From contig NCEB01000014.1 of the NCBI GenBank assembly GCA_002280475.1, forward strand, positions 27,261 to 91,260: a DNA stretch of 64,000 bases, given 5' to 3'. The notes below the pieces were generated by a model. That model did no database searches, was not told where the DNA came from, and saw nothing but the letters and a program-made list of their open reading frames with translations. Position numbers and translations under genes: made by a program. Shown here piece after piece: positions 26,506 to 34,919 of the stretch (position 1 is its first letter; each line of letters begins with the position of its first letter). This stretch comes from Brevundimonas subvibrioides. Lineage in GTDB: Bacteria > Pseudomonadota > Alphaproteobacteria > Caulobacterales > Caulobacteraceae.

Positions 26506-28082
26506 AGGCCCAGCACGCCGGGGTTCATGCGGTTCGTCGGATCGAGTTCGGCCTTGATCGCGCGGATCAGGCGGCGGGAGCCCTCGTCCAGGCTGTCGAG
26601 CCAGGGGTAGGTCCGGCCGATCTGGAAGTGGGCGGCGCCGATCTCGGTGAAGGCCTCGATACAGGCGGCCCGCGCCTCGGCGACGAGAGCGGTGACCTCG
26701 GGGTTCTCGCCATGGCGGGGCAGTTTGGACAGGATGTGCGGCTCCACCGTCGCCTCGTGCAGGGCGCGGCGTTCCTCGGGCCAGACGAACACGGGTTCGA
26801 TCAGCAGGGCGTTTGTGGACAGGGCCGTCAGCATCATGCCCGTCTGCACTCGGCCGGCCTCGAACCGAGGCTTCAGCACCTCGAACCGGGCCATGATGGC
26901 GCGATAGGCGGCCGGGCCGTCGTGGAGCGCGACGAGGCCGTGGACCGGAACCCACCGCTCGCCGTCGGGGCCGAGCACATTGTTCAGCGGGGTGAAGGGG
27001 CTGGCGCGGACCACGCGGGGGATGGAGGCCTCGACCTCTCGACCGCCCAACCCCAGGCAGATGCGCCGCGCCTCGGCCAGATCGGCGTCGGCCCCGGCGG
27101 CGGAGCGGGCTTCGGCGGTCAGGTGGATCGACCAGTCGTCAGCCCCAAGAAAGCCGCGTCCGGCCATGGCCGTGCGGGCCGCGGCCGCCACGCCCTTCAG
27201 GCCGCCCGAGGTCGCCATGGCCCCCAGCGCCTTGATCCCCTGCACGAGAGACGCCCGCTTCAGCCGCATGGCCGACAGGGCCGGGTCGAAGCCGAACATG
27301 TCCGCCGCCACGCCGGCACGACTGATCTCGGCGGTCGCCGCCAGCGCCTGATCCGCCGTGTCGAAGGCGAAGGAACCGTGCGACTCGTGCGCGGGGCTGC
27401 GCATCAGACGCAGGGTGATCTCGGCCTTGACGCCGAGGGCCCCGCAGTCACCGCAGAACAGGCCGGTCAGATCAGGGCCGTAGTGGCGATAGAAGGCGCG
27501 CCCGTCGGCCTTGCGCCGCGCGCCCGTCGAGACCAGCCCCCCGTCGGCGAGCACGACCGTCAGGCCGACGACGCTCTCGGACGTCGTGCCCCAGTGGCCG
27601 GCGCCGAAGACGGCGTTCAGCTGGGACAGGCCGCCGCCGATGGTCGAGGACACGCCCGACAGCGGGCCCCAGAAAGGCGTCCGCAGGCCCTGGGGCTTGA
27701 GCGTTTCCAGCAGGGTCTTCCAGGTGCAGCCGGCCTCGACCGTCACCGTCATGGCCTCGGCGTCGACGTGCAGCACCCGGTCCATGCGGGACAGGTCGAT
27801 CAGGGCGACGGGTCCGGCGTCCGAGGCATAGCCGCCGGTGTAGCTCATGCCCCCGCCGCGCGGGGCGACAGGCAGGTTGAGCCGCGCGGTCTCGGCCAGC
27901 GCGCGCGACAGGCCGTCGGTGTCGGCAGGGCGCAGGATGGCGACGGGGCGGCGGCCTACCTTCCAGATGTCCTGGCCGTAGAGGTCCAGCAGGCGGGGAT
28001 CGGTCAAGACGACATCGGGGCCGAGCGACGCGCGGAGGCTGTCGGCGGGGGACGGGCGGGACAGGTCGTCGGCAGGGCTCAT
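26502..28082 (-). CDS. FAD-binding oxidoreductase (VAO / D-lactate dehydrogenase type)
   Basis: The 526-residue protein has the FAD_binding_4 domain. It shows ILRPADTDGLSRAL, the pyrophosphate loop VAPRGGGMSYTGGY, TVTVEAGCTWKTLLETL, and SSTIGGGLSQLNAVFGAGHWGTTSE cut in family fashion. The C-terminal FAD-oxidase cap ends AELDPTNRMNPGVLGL. Such enzymes oxidise hydroxy acids or alcohols and pass electrons to oxygen, a cytochrome or a membrane partner. Its neighbour is a multi-span membrane protein (ATGA overlap) that could be that partner. The substrate is not predictable from sequence. ATG at 28082 is chosen for the overlap. Confidence 0.87.
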   Translation of the reverse strand: MSPADDLSRPSPADSLRASLGPDVVLTDPRLLDLYGQDIWKVGRRPVAILRPADTDGLSRALAETARLNLPVAPRGGGMSYTGGYASDAGPVALIDLSRMDRVLHVDAEAMTVTVEAGCTWKTLLETLKPQGLRTPFWGPLSGVSSTIGGGLSQLNAVFGAGHWGTTSESVVGLTVVLADGGLVSTGARRKADGRAFYRHYGPDLTGLFCGDCGALGVKAEITLRLMRSPAHESHGSFAFDTADQALAATAEISRAGVAADMFGFDPALSAMRLKRASLVQGIKALGAMATSGGLKGVAAAARTAMAGRGFLGADDWSIHLTAEARSAAGADADLAEARRICLGLGGREVEASIPRVVRASPFTPLNNVLGPDGERWVPVHGLVALHDGPAAYRAIMARFEVLKPRFEAGRVQTGMMLTALSTNALLIEPVFVWPEERRALHEATVEPHILSKLPRHGENPEVTALVAEARAACIEAFTEIGAAHFQIGRTYPWLDSLDEGSRRLIRAIKAELDPTNRMNPGVLGL

Positions 28083-28729
28083 AGCGGTTTCCACAGACCG
28101 AGGAGGGCCGCCGCCAGAAGCAGCAGCCAGATGAGGAGGACGGCGGGGCGGGTGACCGCCAGAGACCGGGCGATGCGGGCGTCGGCGTCCGCCTGTCCGG
28201 CGGCGAGGGCACCCAGGGCCGGGCCGAGGTCGGCGGTCAGGCGGCGGACCAGGAGGCCTGTCAGGACGCAGGCCGCCAGGATCAGCAGCTTCAGGTTCAG
28301 GAACAGGGGCCAGCCGGTCGCCCCGGCCAGACCTGCCAGTCCGCCCGCGCCCAGCAATGCCGCCGCCGTCCAGCGCAGGCCGAGATCGAACCGACGCAGG
28401 CCGGACGTCGGCGCTGCGTGCTTCAGATGGATGCGCCAGGCGAGGCCCAGCCAGACCAGACCCGCAGCCCAGGCGGCCACGATCCAGACCGGCTCCAGCG
28501 CCAGCCAGCCGCGCGCCACCGCGAGGGTGAACCCCGTGGGAAAGGCCAGGATCAGGGCGGTGCGTGGCGCCATGTCGACGTCGCCCAGCAGCCCTGCCGC
28601 GCCGAGACGGGCGGCGCGGTCCCTCGTCGGATCGGCGATCAGGTACGACGCCACGAACGCGCCGAGGTCGCCCCCCAGCCAGTAGACCAGGATCAGGACA
28701 TGCAGCAGGAGAAGGAGCGCGTCGGCCAA
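28079..28729 (-). CDS. Integral membrane protein
   Basis: The 216-residue protein has about five or six hydrophobic segments. It starts MADALLLLLHVLILVYWLGGDLGAFVASYL and includes WIVAAWAAGLVWLGLAW and AVLLIWLLLLAAALLGLW. Histidines in the first segment and in WRIHLKHAAP could bind haem, as in small cytochrome-like or CopD/DUF2269-like proteins, but this is only a resemblance. It is first in the operon with the FAD oxidase, aldehyde dehydrogenase and the 24368 gene. Site C lies 12 bases upstream of its start, so repression would block initiation directly. Confidence 0.75.
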   Translation of the reverse strand: MADALLLLLHVLILVYWLGGDLGAFVASYLIADPTRDRAARLGAAGLLGDVDMAPRTALILAFPTGFTLAVARGWLALEPVWIVAAWAAGLVWLGLAWRIHLKHAAPTSGLRRFDLGLRWTAAALLGAGGLAGLAGATGWPLFLNLKLLILAACVLTGLLVRRLTADLGPALGALAAGQADADARIARSLAVTRPAVLLIWLLLLAAALLGLWKPL

Positions 28730-28740
28730 GGCGTCGTCCG

Positions 28741-28766
28741 CAAATGATCTATTTCTATATCATTTG
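28741..28766. promoter_or_regulatory. GntR1-type operator, site C
   Basis: Arms CAAATGATCTA and TATATCATTTG, nearly perfect. It sits just upstream of the membrane protein gene at 28729, between it and the 3-prime end of gntR1. Confidence 0.8.
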
Positions 28767-28798
28767 CTGGAGGGGCGGTTGGCAAGCGCAATCGGCCG

Positions 28799-29629
28799 TC
28801 AGGTCCAGCCTTCGGTGCCCGACTGGCGCTGGGACTTCATGTGATACTGGAAGCGATCGGGCCGGTAGTGACCGACGATCATCTGGACCGGAGCCCCGTC
28901 GGCACCGATCATGGTCCGCTCGATCTTGAGCACCGGCGAGCCCGAGGGCACGTCCAGACAGGCGGACACGGTGGGCGAGGCCGAGGCGGCGGTGATCCAC
29001 TGTTCGGCCTCAACAGCCCCCGCCCCCGCCCGCTCCAGCAGCATCAGCAGCGGCGTGGAGCGCAGTTCCTCGATCGAATAGCGGCCGGCGATGACCGAGG
29101 GGACATAGGTCGTCAGATAGGAGAAGGGCTCGCCCTGAAGCTTGCGCAGGCGCACGGCCCGCTGAACCGTCGCGCCGGGTTCGAGCTTCAGCCGGGCGGC
29201 GACCAAAGCGTCGGCGGGTTCGTCGGCCACCTCCAGCAGCTCGACCTCGGTCGCCAGACCCATGGACCTCAGCGAGGAGATCAGGGTCTCGAACGAGCCC
29301 GACACCATCGGAATGACGCCACCGAGGGTGACGATGGTCCCGCGACCCCGATGGCGGGTGACCAGATTGTTGGCGGCGAGTTCGTTCAGGGCGCGCTTGA
29401 CCGTGATGCGCGACACGTCGAAGGCGCGGGCCAGCTCCTGCTCGCCCGGCAGGGTCGATCCCTCGGCGTATATGCCCGACTGGATCCGCTCGCGCAGGAC
29501 CAGATAGACCTGATGATACAGCGGCGTCGGCAGGGTCCCGTTCAGCAGCCCCGCATAGTCCCCGCCGATGTCCGAAGCGCCGTCGGCCAAATGACCTATT
29601 CCTATACCAACTGAGTCCGCGCTAGGCAT
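28799..29629 (-). CDS. GntR/HutC-family regulator with UTRA domain (GntR1)
   Basis: The winged helix covers about residues 35-100: PTPLYHQVYLVLRERIQSG, then PGEQELARAFDVSRITVKRALNEL and LVTRHRGRGTIV. The UTRA ligand domain follows, with FSYLTTYVPSVIAGRY and PVLKIERTMIGADGAPVQ. The ATG at 29629 places the first 14 codons over operator D; a TTG at 29590 just after it is an alternative start. It is surrounded by 26-bp operators and is the best candidate to bind all seven. It diverges from the nitrilase-fold gene. The effector is probably a pathway acid or imide. Confidence 0.9.
   Translation of the reverse strand: MPSADSVGIGIGHLADGASDIGGDYAGLLNGTLPTPLYHQVYLVLRERIQSGIYAEGSTLPGEQELARAFDVSRITVKRALNELAANNLVTRHRGRGTIVTLGGVIPMVSGSFETLISSLRSMGLATEVELLEVADEPADALVAARLKLEPGATVQRAVRLRKLQGEPFSYLTTYVPSVIAGRYSIEELRSTPLLMLLERAGAGAVEAEQWITAASASPTVSACLDVPSGSPVLKIERTMIGADGAPVQMIVGHYRPDRFQYHMKSQRQSGTEGWT
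29588..29613. promoter_or_regulatory. GntR1-type operator, site D (degenerate)
   Basis: Arms CAAATGACCTA and TATACCAACTG, the weakest match. It overlaps the 5-prime end of gntR1 and lies about 40 bases before the nitrilase-fold gene, consistent with autoregulation. Confidence 0.6.
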
Positions 29630-29653
29630 AGGACGATCCGCACGGAGCGCGCA

Positions 29654-30700
29654 ATGTCCGACCCATCACCCTACATCGCCCTCGCCTTGCAGACGACCTG
29701 CTTCGCCGTCAACGGCGATGCCGACGCCCGCGCCGCTCGGCCGCGGATGGCGGAGGCCATTCGTCGGATCGGCGGACAGATCGCGGCGTCCAAACGCTTC
29801 ATCGGACCCGACGTGCGGCTGGTGGTTCTGCCCGAATATTTCCTGACGGGTTTCCCGATGGGCGAGCCGACGGCGGTATGGGCCGAGAAGGCCTGTCTGG
29901 CCCCCGACGGCGCGGAATACCGGGCGCTGGGCGAGGTGGCGCGGGCCAATGACGTCTTTCTGGCCGGCAACGCCTATGAGACCGACGCGCATTTTCCGGG
30001 GCTGTATTTCCAGTGCAGCTTCGTGATCGCCCCGGCGGGCCAGGTCGTGCTGCGGTACCGGCGGCTGGTGACCCTTTTCGGACCCAGCCCCTATGACGTG
30101 TGGGATCACTATATCGCCCGCTACGGGCTGGACGGGGTGTTTCCAGTGGCGGACACCGAGATCGGGCGGCTGTCGGCGATCGCGTCCGAGGAAATCCTGT
30201 ATCCGGAGATCGCGCGCGCCCATGCCGTTCGGGGCGCGGAGGTCTTCGTCCATTCTTCCAGCGAGATCGCAGCGGCCCTGACCACACCCAAGAACGTGGC
30301 GAAACAGGCTCGCGCCATCGAGAACCTGGCCTATGTCGTCAGCGCCAACTCGGCGGGCATCGAGGGCATCGCCATCCCCAAGGCCTCGACCGACGCCTCG
30401 TCCAAGGTCATCGACTTCCGCGGCCTGGTGCTGGCCGAGGCCGGCTATGGCGAGAGCATGGCGGGCTACGCCGAGATCGATGTCGCGGCCCTGCGCCGGT
30501 ATCGCCGCCGACCGGGCATGCCCAACATCCTGTCGCGGCAGCCGATGCACCTGTGGACCCAGGCCTATGCCGGGGTCGACATCCAGCCGCGCAACACCCT
30601 GCTGGACGGCTCCGGCGGGCTGAACGTGCCCACGCCGGCCTTCTACGCCCAGCGGCAGCGGGCAGTGATCGACAAGCTGGCGGACGCCGGCCTCATCTGA
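29654..30700 (+). CDS. Nitrilase-superfamily protein lacking the catalytic Cys
   Basis: The 348-residue protein has the carbon-nitrogen hydrolase fold, with the catalytic Glu in RLVVLPEYFLTGFP. At the Lys position it reads RYRRLVTLFGP, with Arg. At the nucleophile elbow it reads LSAIASEEILYPE where active members have ICYD-type sequence, so Ser replaces Cys. It may be a non-classical amidase, a Ser-variant or a binding protein. The C-terminal extension of about 60 residues (RNTLLDGSGGLNVPTPAFY) is unusual. It diverges from gntR1 and is probably controlled by site D. Confidence 0.78.
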   Translation: MSDPSPYIALALQTTCFAVNGDADARAARPRMAEAIRRIGGQIAASKRFIGPDVRLVVLPEYFLTGFPMGEPTAVWAEKACLAPDGAEYRALGEVARANDVFLAGNAYETDAHFPGLYFQCSFVIAPAGQVVLRYRRLVTLFGPSPYDVWDHYIARYGLDGVFPVADTEIGRLSAIASEEILYPEIARAHAVRGAEVFVHSSSEIAAALTTPKNVAKQARAIENLAYVVSANSAGIEGIAIPKASTDASSKVIDFRGLVLAEAGYGESMAGYAEIDVAALRRYRRRPGMPNILSRQPMHLWTQAYAGVDIQPRNTLLDGSGGLNVPTPAFYAQRQRAVIDKLADAGLI

Positions 30701-30805
30701 CCGGTGTTCACCGTGTTCTGACGGTTACGGTCCAACAGCGCGTCGGCTCTTCCGCGCGAGGTCGTTACATTACAGCGTTGACGCCGGGCGAACACGGCCC
30801 ATAGT

Positions 30806-30831
30806 CAAATGATCTATAAGTATATCATTTG
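30806..30831. promoter_or_regulatory. GntR1-type operator, site E
   Basis: Arms CAAATGATCTA and TATATCATTTG with centre TAAG. It lies about 20 bases upstream of the second TonB receptor gene. The rest of 30701-30851 holds no gene. Confidence 0.8.
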
Positions 30832-30851
30832 GCCAATCGGAGGGGCTGGTT

Positions 30852-32964
30852 ATGATGTCGCAGACCAATCGTGCTCATGGAACCCGGACGGTGATACTCG
30901 CCGGCGTCGCCTTCGCCGCCTTGGCTTCGGTCGCGGCCCCGGCCTCGGCGCAGGACGCTCCGGGCGGCCAGGAGGCCAGCGCGGTCGAGGATATCGTCGT
31001 CACCGCCCGCCGTCGGGAAGAAGCCCTGCAGGACGTGCCGATCGCGGTGACCGCCTTCACCGAAGAGGCCCTGCAGAACCAGCAGATCGAGGATCTGATC
31101 GACGTCGCCCGCTATACGCCCGGGGTGCAGATCCAGCAGGCGTTCGGCCGCGACGGCGATCGCCCGGTGATCCGGGGCGCGTCCAACATCCTGACCGGCG
31201 ACGGCAAGGTCGGCATCTTCCTGGACGGCGTGCCGTGGTTCGGTGACTTCTCGACCCTGGACCTGGACCTGGCTCAGCGCGTCGAAGTGATCCGGGGCCC
31301 GCAGTCGGCGGTCGGGGGATGTCGACGCCTCGATCCGCTACTTCCGCAACGACGATCGCGATTCGCATTTCCCGATCTCGCTGCTGCCGGCGGCCGCCAA
31401 CAACTGCTTCCTGACCACCCGGCCGTATTACTGCGGCGAGATTCCGGTGCCGACCAGCTATGCGCTGAACACCGATCAGATCCTGGTGCCCGGGATCGTG
31501 CGCGAGGGCGAACGCTGGGTCGCCGACGTGAACTGGGACATCGCCGGCTCGGGCTATGTCCTGTCCTATCTGGGCGGTCAGAACGACGTCTATGAGTCGG
31601 CCGGCTACGACGGGACCTACGACGCGCGCGACTTCTTCGTGCTCGGCGCGGGTTGCCCCTTCATCCCGATCGCGAACCGGTTCTGCCCCCGCTCGGCCTT
31701 CTACGACACCTCGGCGTCGGATCGGTCGACCCAGACCCATGAGCTGCGGCTGTCCAGCCCCGGAGACAACCGCTTCCGCTGGAGCCTGGGCTACTACACC
31801 GCCGAGGACGAGCTGACGCCGCTGGCCAAGTATCTGGAGGTGACGGAGGTCGGCTTCGACGTCCTGGGGGCGATCAATCTGGTGGAGACCGAGGCCTGGT
31901 TCGCCAGCGCGGACTTCGACTTCACCGAGGATCTGACCCTGACGCTGGAGGTGCGGCACCAGGAGGACCAGATCACCTCGACCAACCAGACCTATGTCGC
32001 GTCGCAGTATTTCGGACCGGAAGTCTTCGCCCGGGTGCGCAGCCCCAATCCAAACGCCGTCGTCGGCACGCCGGGCACGCGCAACACCTCGTTCGACGCC
32101 ACCCTGCCCCGCGTGACCCTGACGTGGGAGCCGTCGCCCGAACTGACGCTGTACGCGCAGTACGCCCAGGGCAACTCGCCCGGCGGCTTCAACGACCCGG
32201 CCGCGCCGATCACCACCTACGAGGAAGAGACCCTCACCAACTACGAGATCGGGGCCAAGACCCGGATGTTCGGGTTCGATTATCTGAACGCCTCGCTGTT
32301 CTTCAACAGCTACGAGGACCAGGTCCTGACCAACACCTTCGTGGCGTTGACCGCGATCCAGAGCTACCGGGCCAACATCGGCGAGACGGAGCTGAAGGGG
32401 CTGGAGCTGGAGGGCGGCTATAGCCTGACGGACAACATCCGGGCCCGGTTCACCTATTCCTACATCGACGCCGAGATCGTCGAGGGCGTGGACGGCGACC
32501 AGGCCGTGCTGCTGCTCGGTCGGACCTGCATCCTGGGCACGGCCAACAACCTGGACGGTCCCGGTTGTCGCGCCGCCGGCGACATCTCGGGCAAGGAGCC
32601 GCCGCTGGTGTCGCGCCATCTGGGAAGCGCCGGCATCCGCTGGGACGGTGACACGATGGACAACGGCTGGAACCTGTTCGCCTCGGCCGACCTGACCTAT
32701 CGCGGCGAGTTCTTCGAGCAGGTCCATAACAACATCACCATCCCGGCCTCGACCCGCGTCGACCTGCAGGTGGGGGTCCAGAACGACAATCTGCGCCTGT
32801 CGATCTGGGGCAAGAACGTGGGCGACGACGACGCGCCCGTGGGGGTTCTGCGCTACGTCGATTTCATCGCTCCGAACGGACCGGCGGGGGTTCGCCCGCG
32901 CGCCTTCGGCGTGACCCCCGGCGAACTCAGCAGCTACGGCGTGACCCTGAGCGCCCGCTTCTGA
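30852..32964 (+). pseudogene. TonB-dependent receptor (2), internal deletion and frameshift
   Basis: The first frame gives a signal peptide, a TonB-box region (VEDIVVTARRREEALQDVP) and plug as far as RVEVIRGPQSAV at about 31310. The frame then fails. In the next register the sequence picks up in the barrel (DVDASIRYFRNDDRDSHFP) and runs uninterrupted to a terminal Phe in TLSARF at 32964. Compared with receptor 1, roughly 250-300 bases between the plug and the barrel are missing and the register changes. The rest of the barrel is well preserved, so the lesion is either recent or an assembly error. It is the first gene after site E and is followed by the CpcT-like gene with a TGATG overlap. Confidence 0.85.
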
Positions 32965-33941
32965 TGAGAGCGGCCTTGCCCGTCGTCTCCCTGCTGGCCC
33001 TGTCGGCCGGGCGGGCGGCGGCGGGCGATCCGGCGCCCGCGCCTCAGGCCGTCGCGGTGCTGGAGCGCGATCTGCCCCGGCTGGTCGAGATGTTCCAGGG
33101 CGACTGGGACAACGCCGACCATATCGGCTTCGCGGCCGAGCTGGGCTTTCCCGACGACACGCCGCCGATACGTCGCCATCTGACAATCCGGCGGGTCGAA
33201 GCCCCGGGTCTGGGCCCGATCGTCCTGCGCCTGGACGAGTATCGGAACAACGATTCCGCCGATCTCGGGCGTCAGCGGCTGTACGCCTTCGCCGTCGATC
33301 CGGCGAAGATGGCGATCCGGATGGACGTGCTGACGCCGCCCGGTGAGGATCGGCTGGACCCGGACGCGGATCACTCCGGGCTGACGCGCGCGGCGATGCG
33401 GTTCAATCCGGGCTGCGAGACCCTGTGGCGAAGGAATGCCGATCAGTTCGTCGGCTGGATCGAGGACGGGGCGTGCCGGGTTCGCTCGCAGGGTGGCGCG
33501 GGGCCGGAGCTGACAATCGGGGCCGAGATCGCCCTGTCGGCGGACCAGCTGTGGATGACCGAAACGGCGCGGGACGGCCGGGGCCGGAACGCTTTTCCCG
33601 ACCAGCCCGAGGCCCCGGTCCAATACCGCCGCGCCACGGCCTTCACCTGCTGGATCGCCGTGCCCCGGCAGGCCCCGCAAGAGGGCTGGTTCCATGCTCG
33701 GGACCTGGCCATCCACGACCAGGGCGGCGAGGCCTGGGTGACCACCGACGAGGCCACCCCCCGGACCTATGGCTTCAGGATGCGCAACGTCCGCTGGCCG
33801 ACGGGCCTGAACGCCGACGCCCTGACGCTTTACGTCCATGACCAAAGGGACGCGCCCGCGATCAGCTACGCCTGGGCCAGCCCGGACGCGACGCGGATCG
33901 GGATCAATCTGCGCACCCTGCAGGGCAGCTGTTCGCGCTAA
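32964..33941 (+). CDS. Exported CpcT/CpeT-like (bilin lyase family-like) protein
   Basis: The 325-residue precursor has a signal peptide (LPVVSLLALSAGRAAA). The body resembles the CpcT/CpeT chromophore-lyase family: LPRLVEMFQGDWDNADHI, a strand ending VLRLDEYRN, then GCETLWRRNADQFVGWIEDGACRV and LTIGAEIALSADQLWMTETARDGRG. Known members fold as lipocalin-like barrels that hold linear tetrapyrroles for attachment to phycobiliproteins. No phycobiliprotein exists here, so a binding or processing role for a pyrrolic ligand is an inference. The last 100 residues (TAFTCWIAVPRQ onward) form an extra domain. It follows TonB receptor 2 and is convergent with the lipocalin-like pair. Confidence 0.6.
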   Translation: MRAALPVVSLLALSAGRAAAGDPAPAPQAVAVLERDLPRLVEMFQGDWDNADHIGFAAELGFPDDTPPIRRHLTIRRVEAPGLGPIVLRLDEYRNNDSADLGRQRLYAFAVDPAKMAIRMDVLTPPGEDRLDPDADHSGLTRAAMRFNPGCETLWRRNADQFVGWIEDGACRVRSQGGAGPELTIGAEIALSADQLWMTETARDGRGRNAFPDQPEAPVQYRRATAFTCWIAVPRQAPQEGWFHARDLAIHDQGGEAWVTTDEATPRTYGFRMRNVRWPTGLNADALTLYVHDQRDAPAISYAWASPDATRIGINLRTLQGSCSR

Positions 33942-34384
33942 GCCACTCTGCGCTCATCGATCAAGGTGCGCTGGTAGCATTCCCCGTCGCGGAACCAGTG
34001 CCAGGTCCGCGCCCGCGTCCGGCCGTCCGGAGCCAGGACGATCAGTTCGTACAGATGGGCGCCAGGCGCGTCGGTTCGTTCCCAGGTCAGGATGCAGGTG
34101 CGCGCGTCGCCCTGCCAGGCGTGGCCGCTGATCAGGCCGGTGTCCCACCACAGTCGCCCGTCGCGATAGACGCCGGGGTGGGTCGCCTCCACCACCCGGC
34201 CATCGGGCCAGGCGAAGCGGTTCTTCTGGACATAGGCGTAGGGCCCGTCGTCGGGAAACGACACCTCGATGCGCGAGGCGTGGCGGTCGACCTCGATCCC
34301 GTCCGTCGTGGCGGTGCGATAGGTCCCCTCCCAGACGCCGGCGTGGCGGACCAGGGCGGGCATGTGCTGATGCAGAGGGTTCAC
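33938..34384 (-). CDS. Lipocalin-like / DUF3598-like protein (B)
   Basis: The 148-residue protein (GTG start inside the upstream stop) is a paralogue of its upstream neighbour. It shows VRHAGVWEGTYRTATTDG, PDDGPYAYVQKNRFAWPDGR and RTRARTWHWFRDGECYQRTLIDERRVA cut into alternating strands. The GxWEG motif and overall strand order resemble the lipocalin-type barrels of the DUF3598 and CpeS-like group, but I am not certain of the family. No signal peptide is seen. A shorter ATG start at 34363 is possible. The 3-prime end overlaps that of the CpcT-like gene by 4 bases. Confidence 0.65.
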   Translation of the reverse strand: MNPLHQHMPALVRHAGVWEGTYRTATTDGIEVDRHASRIEVSFPDDGPYAYVQKNRFAWPDGRVVEATHPGVYRDGRLWWDTGLISGHAWQGDARTCILTWERTDAPGAHLYELIVLAPDGRTRARTWHWFRDGECYQRTLIDERRVA

Positions 34385-34827
34385 GCGACCCGGCGTTCCG
34401 TGATGCAGGTGCGCCTGAACAGGGTGTCGTTCTCGAACCAGTGCCAGGTGCGGGCGCGCTTGTTGCCGTCCTCGGACAGCTGGATCATCTCGTAGAGATA
34501 GGCGCCGGGCATGTCCTTCCTCGTCCAGGTCAGGCAGACGGTGCGGGGGTCGATCTCCCATGCGCGGCCGTCGATGCGGTCGGTGTCCCACCAGATCTGG
34601 CCGTCGCGATAAGTGGCGGGGAAGTGGATTTCTTCCTTTCGGCCGTCGTCCCAGATGTAGGTGTTGATCTGATAGTAGGCGTAGGGACCCTCGTCGGGGA
34701 ATTGGCACTGGAGGCGCGAGCGGTGGCGGTCGATGACATTGTTGTCGGGATCGACGTGGATGTAGTCGCCTTCCCACTCGCCGGCGTGGCGTGCCAGGAC
34801 CGGCATGCCTTCGCGGATTCCACTCAT
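34381..34827 (-). CDS. Lipocalin-like / DUF3598-like protein (A)
   Basis: The 148-residue protein starts MSGIREGMPVLARHAGEWEGDY and continues with FPDEGPYAYYQINTYIWDDGR, WWDTDRIDGRAWEID, CLTWTRKDMPGAYLYEMIQL and ARTWHWFENDTLFRRTCITERRVA. About half of its residues match protein B by eye, so the pair arose by tandem duplication. It is probably a small-molecule-binding barrel in the cytosol. Site F lies 40 bases upstream of its start, between it and the divergent enoyl-CoA hydratase gene. The longer frame to 34869 would cross the operator. Confidence 0.7.
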   Translation of the reverse strand: MSGIREGMPVLARHAGEWEGDYIHVDPDNNVIDRHRSRLQCQFPDEGPYAYYQINTYIWDDGRKEEIHFPATYRDGQIWWDTDRIDGRAWEIDPRTVCLTWTRKDMPGAYLYEMIQLSEDGNKRARTWHWFENDTLFRRTCITERRVA

Positions 34828-34866
34828 CGTCCTCTCCCTCGCTGGGGCGGCGCGATCCGCCCTTGG

Positions 34867-34892
34867 CAAATGGTATAGACTTAGATCATTTG
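34867..34892. promoter_or_regulatory. GntR1-type operator, site F
   Basis: Arms CAAATGGTATA and TAGATCATTTG. It lies between the divergent lipocalin-like pair and the enoyl-CoA hydratase gene, 28 bases before the latter. Confidence 0.75.
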
Positions 34893-34919
34893 GTCGGGAA
34901 AGCCTTTTTGGAACTGCAC

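Noticed and set aside
30852-32964. Programmed frameshift in TonB receptor 2.
   Set aside because: About 250-300 bases of conserved plug/barrel sequence are missing at the break, and no slippery site is visible.
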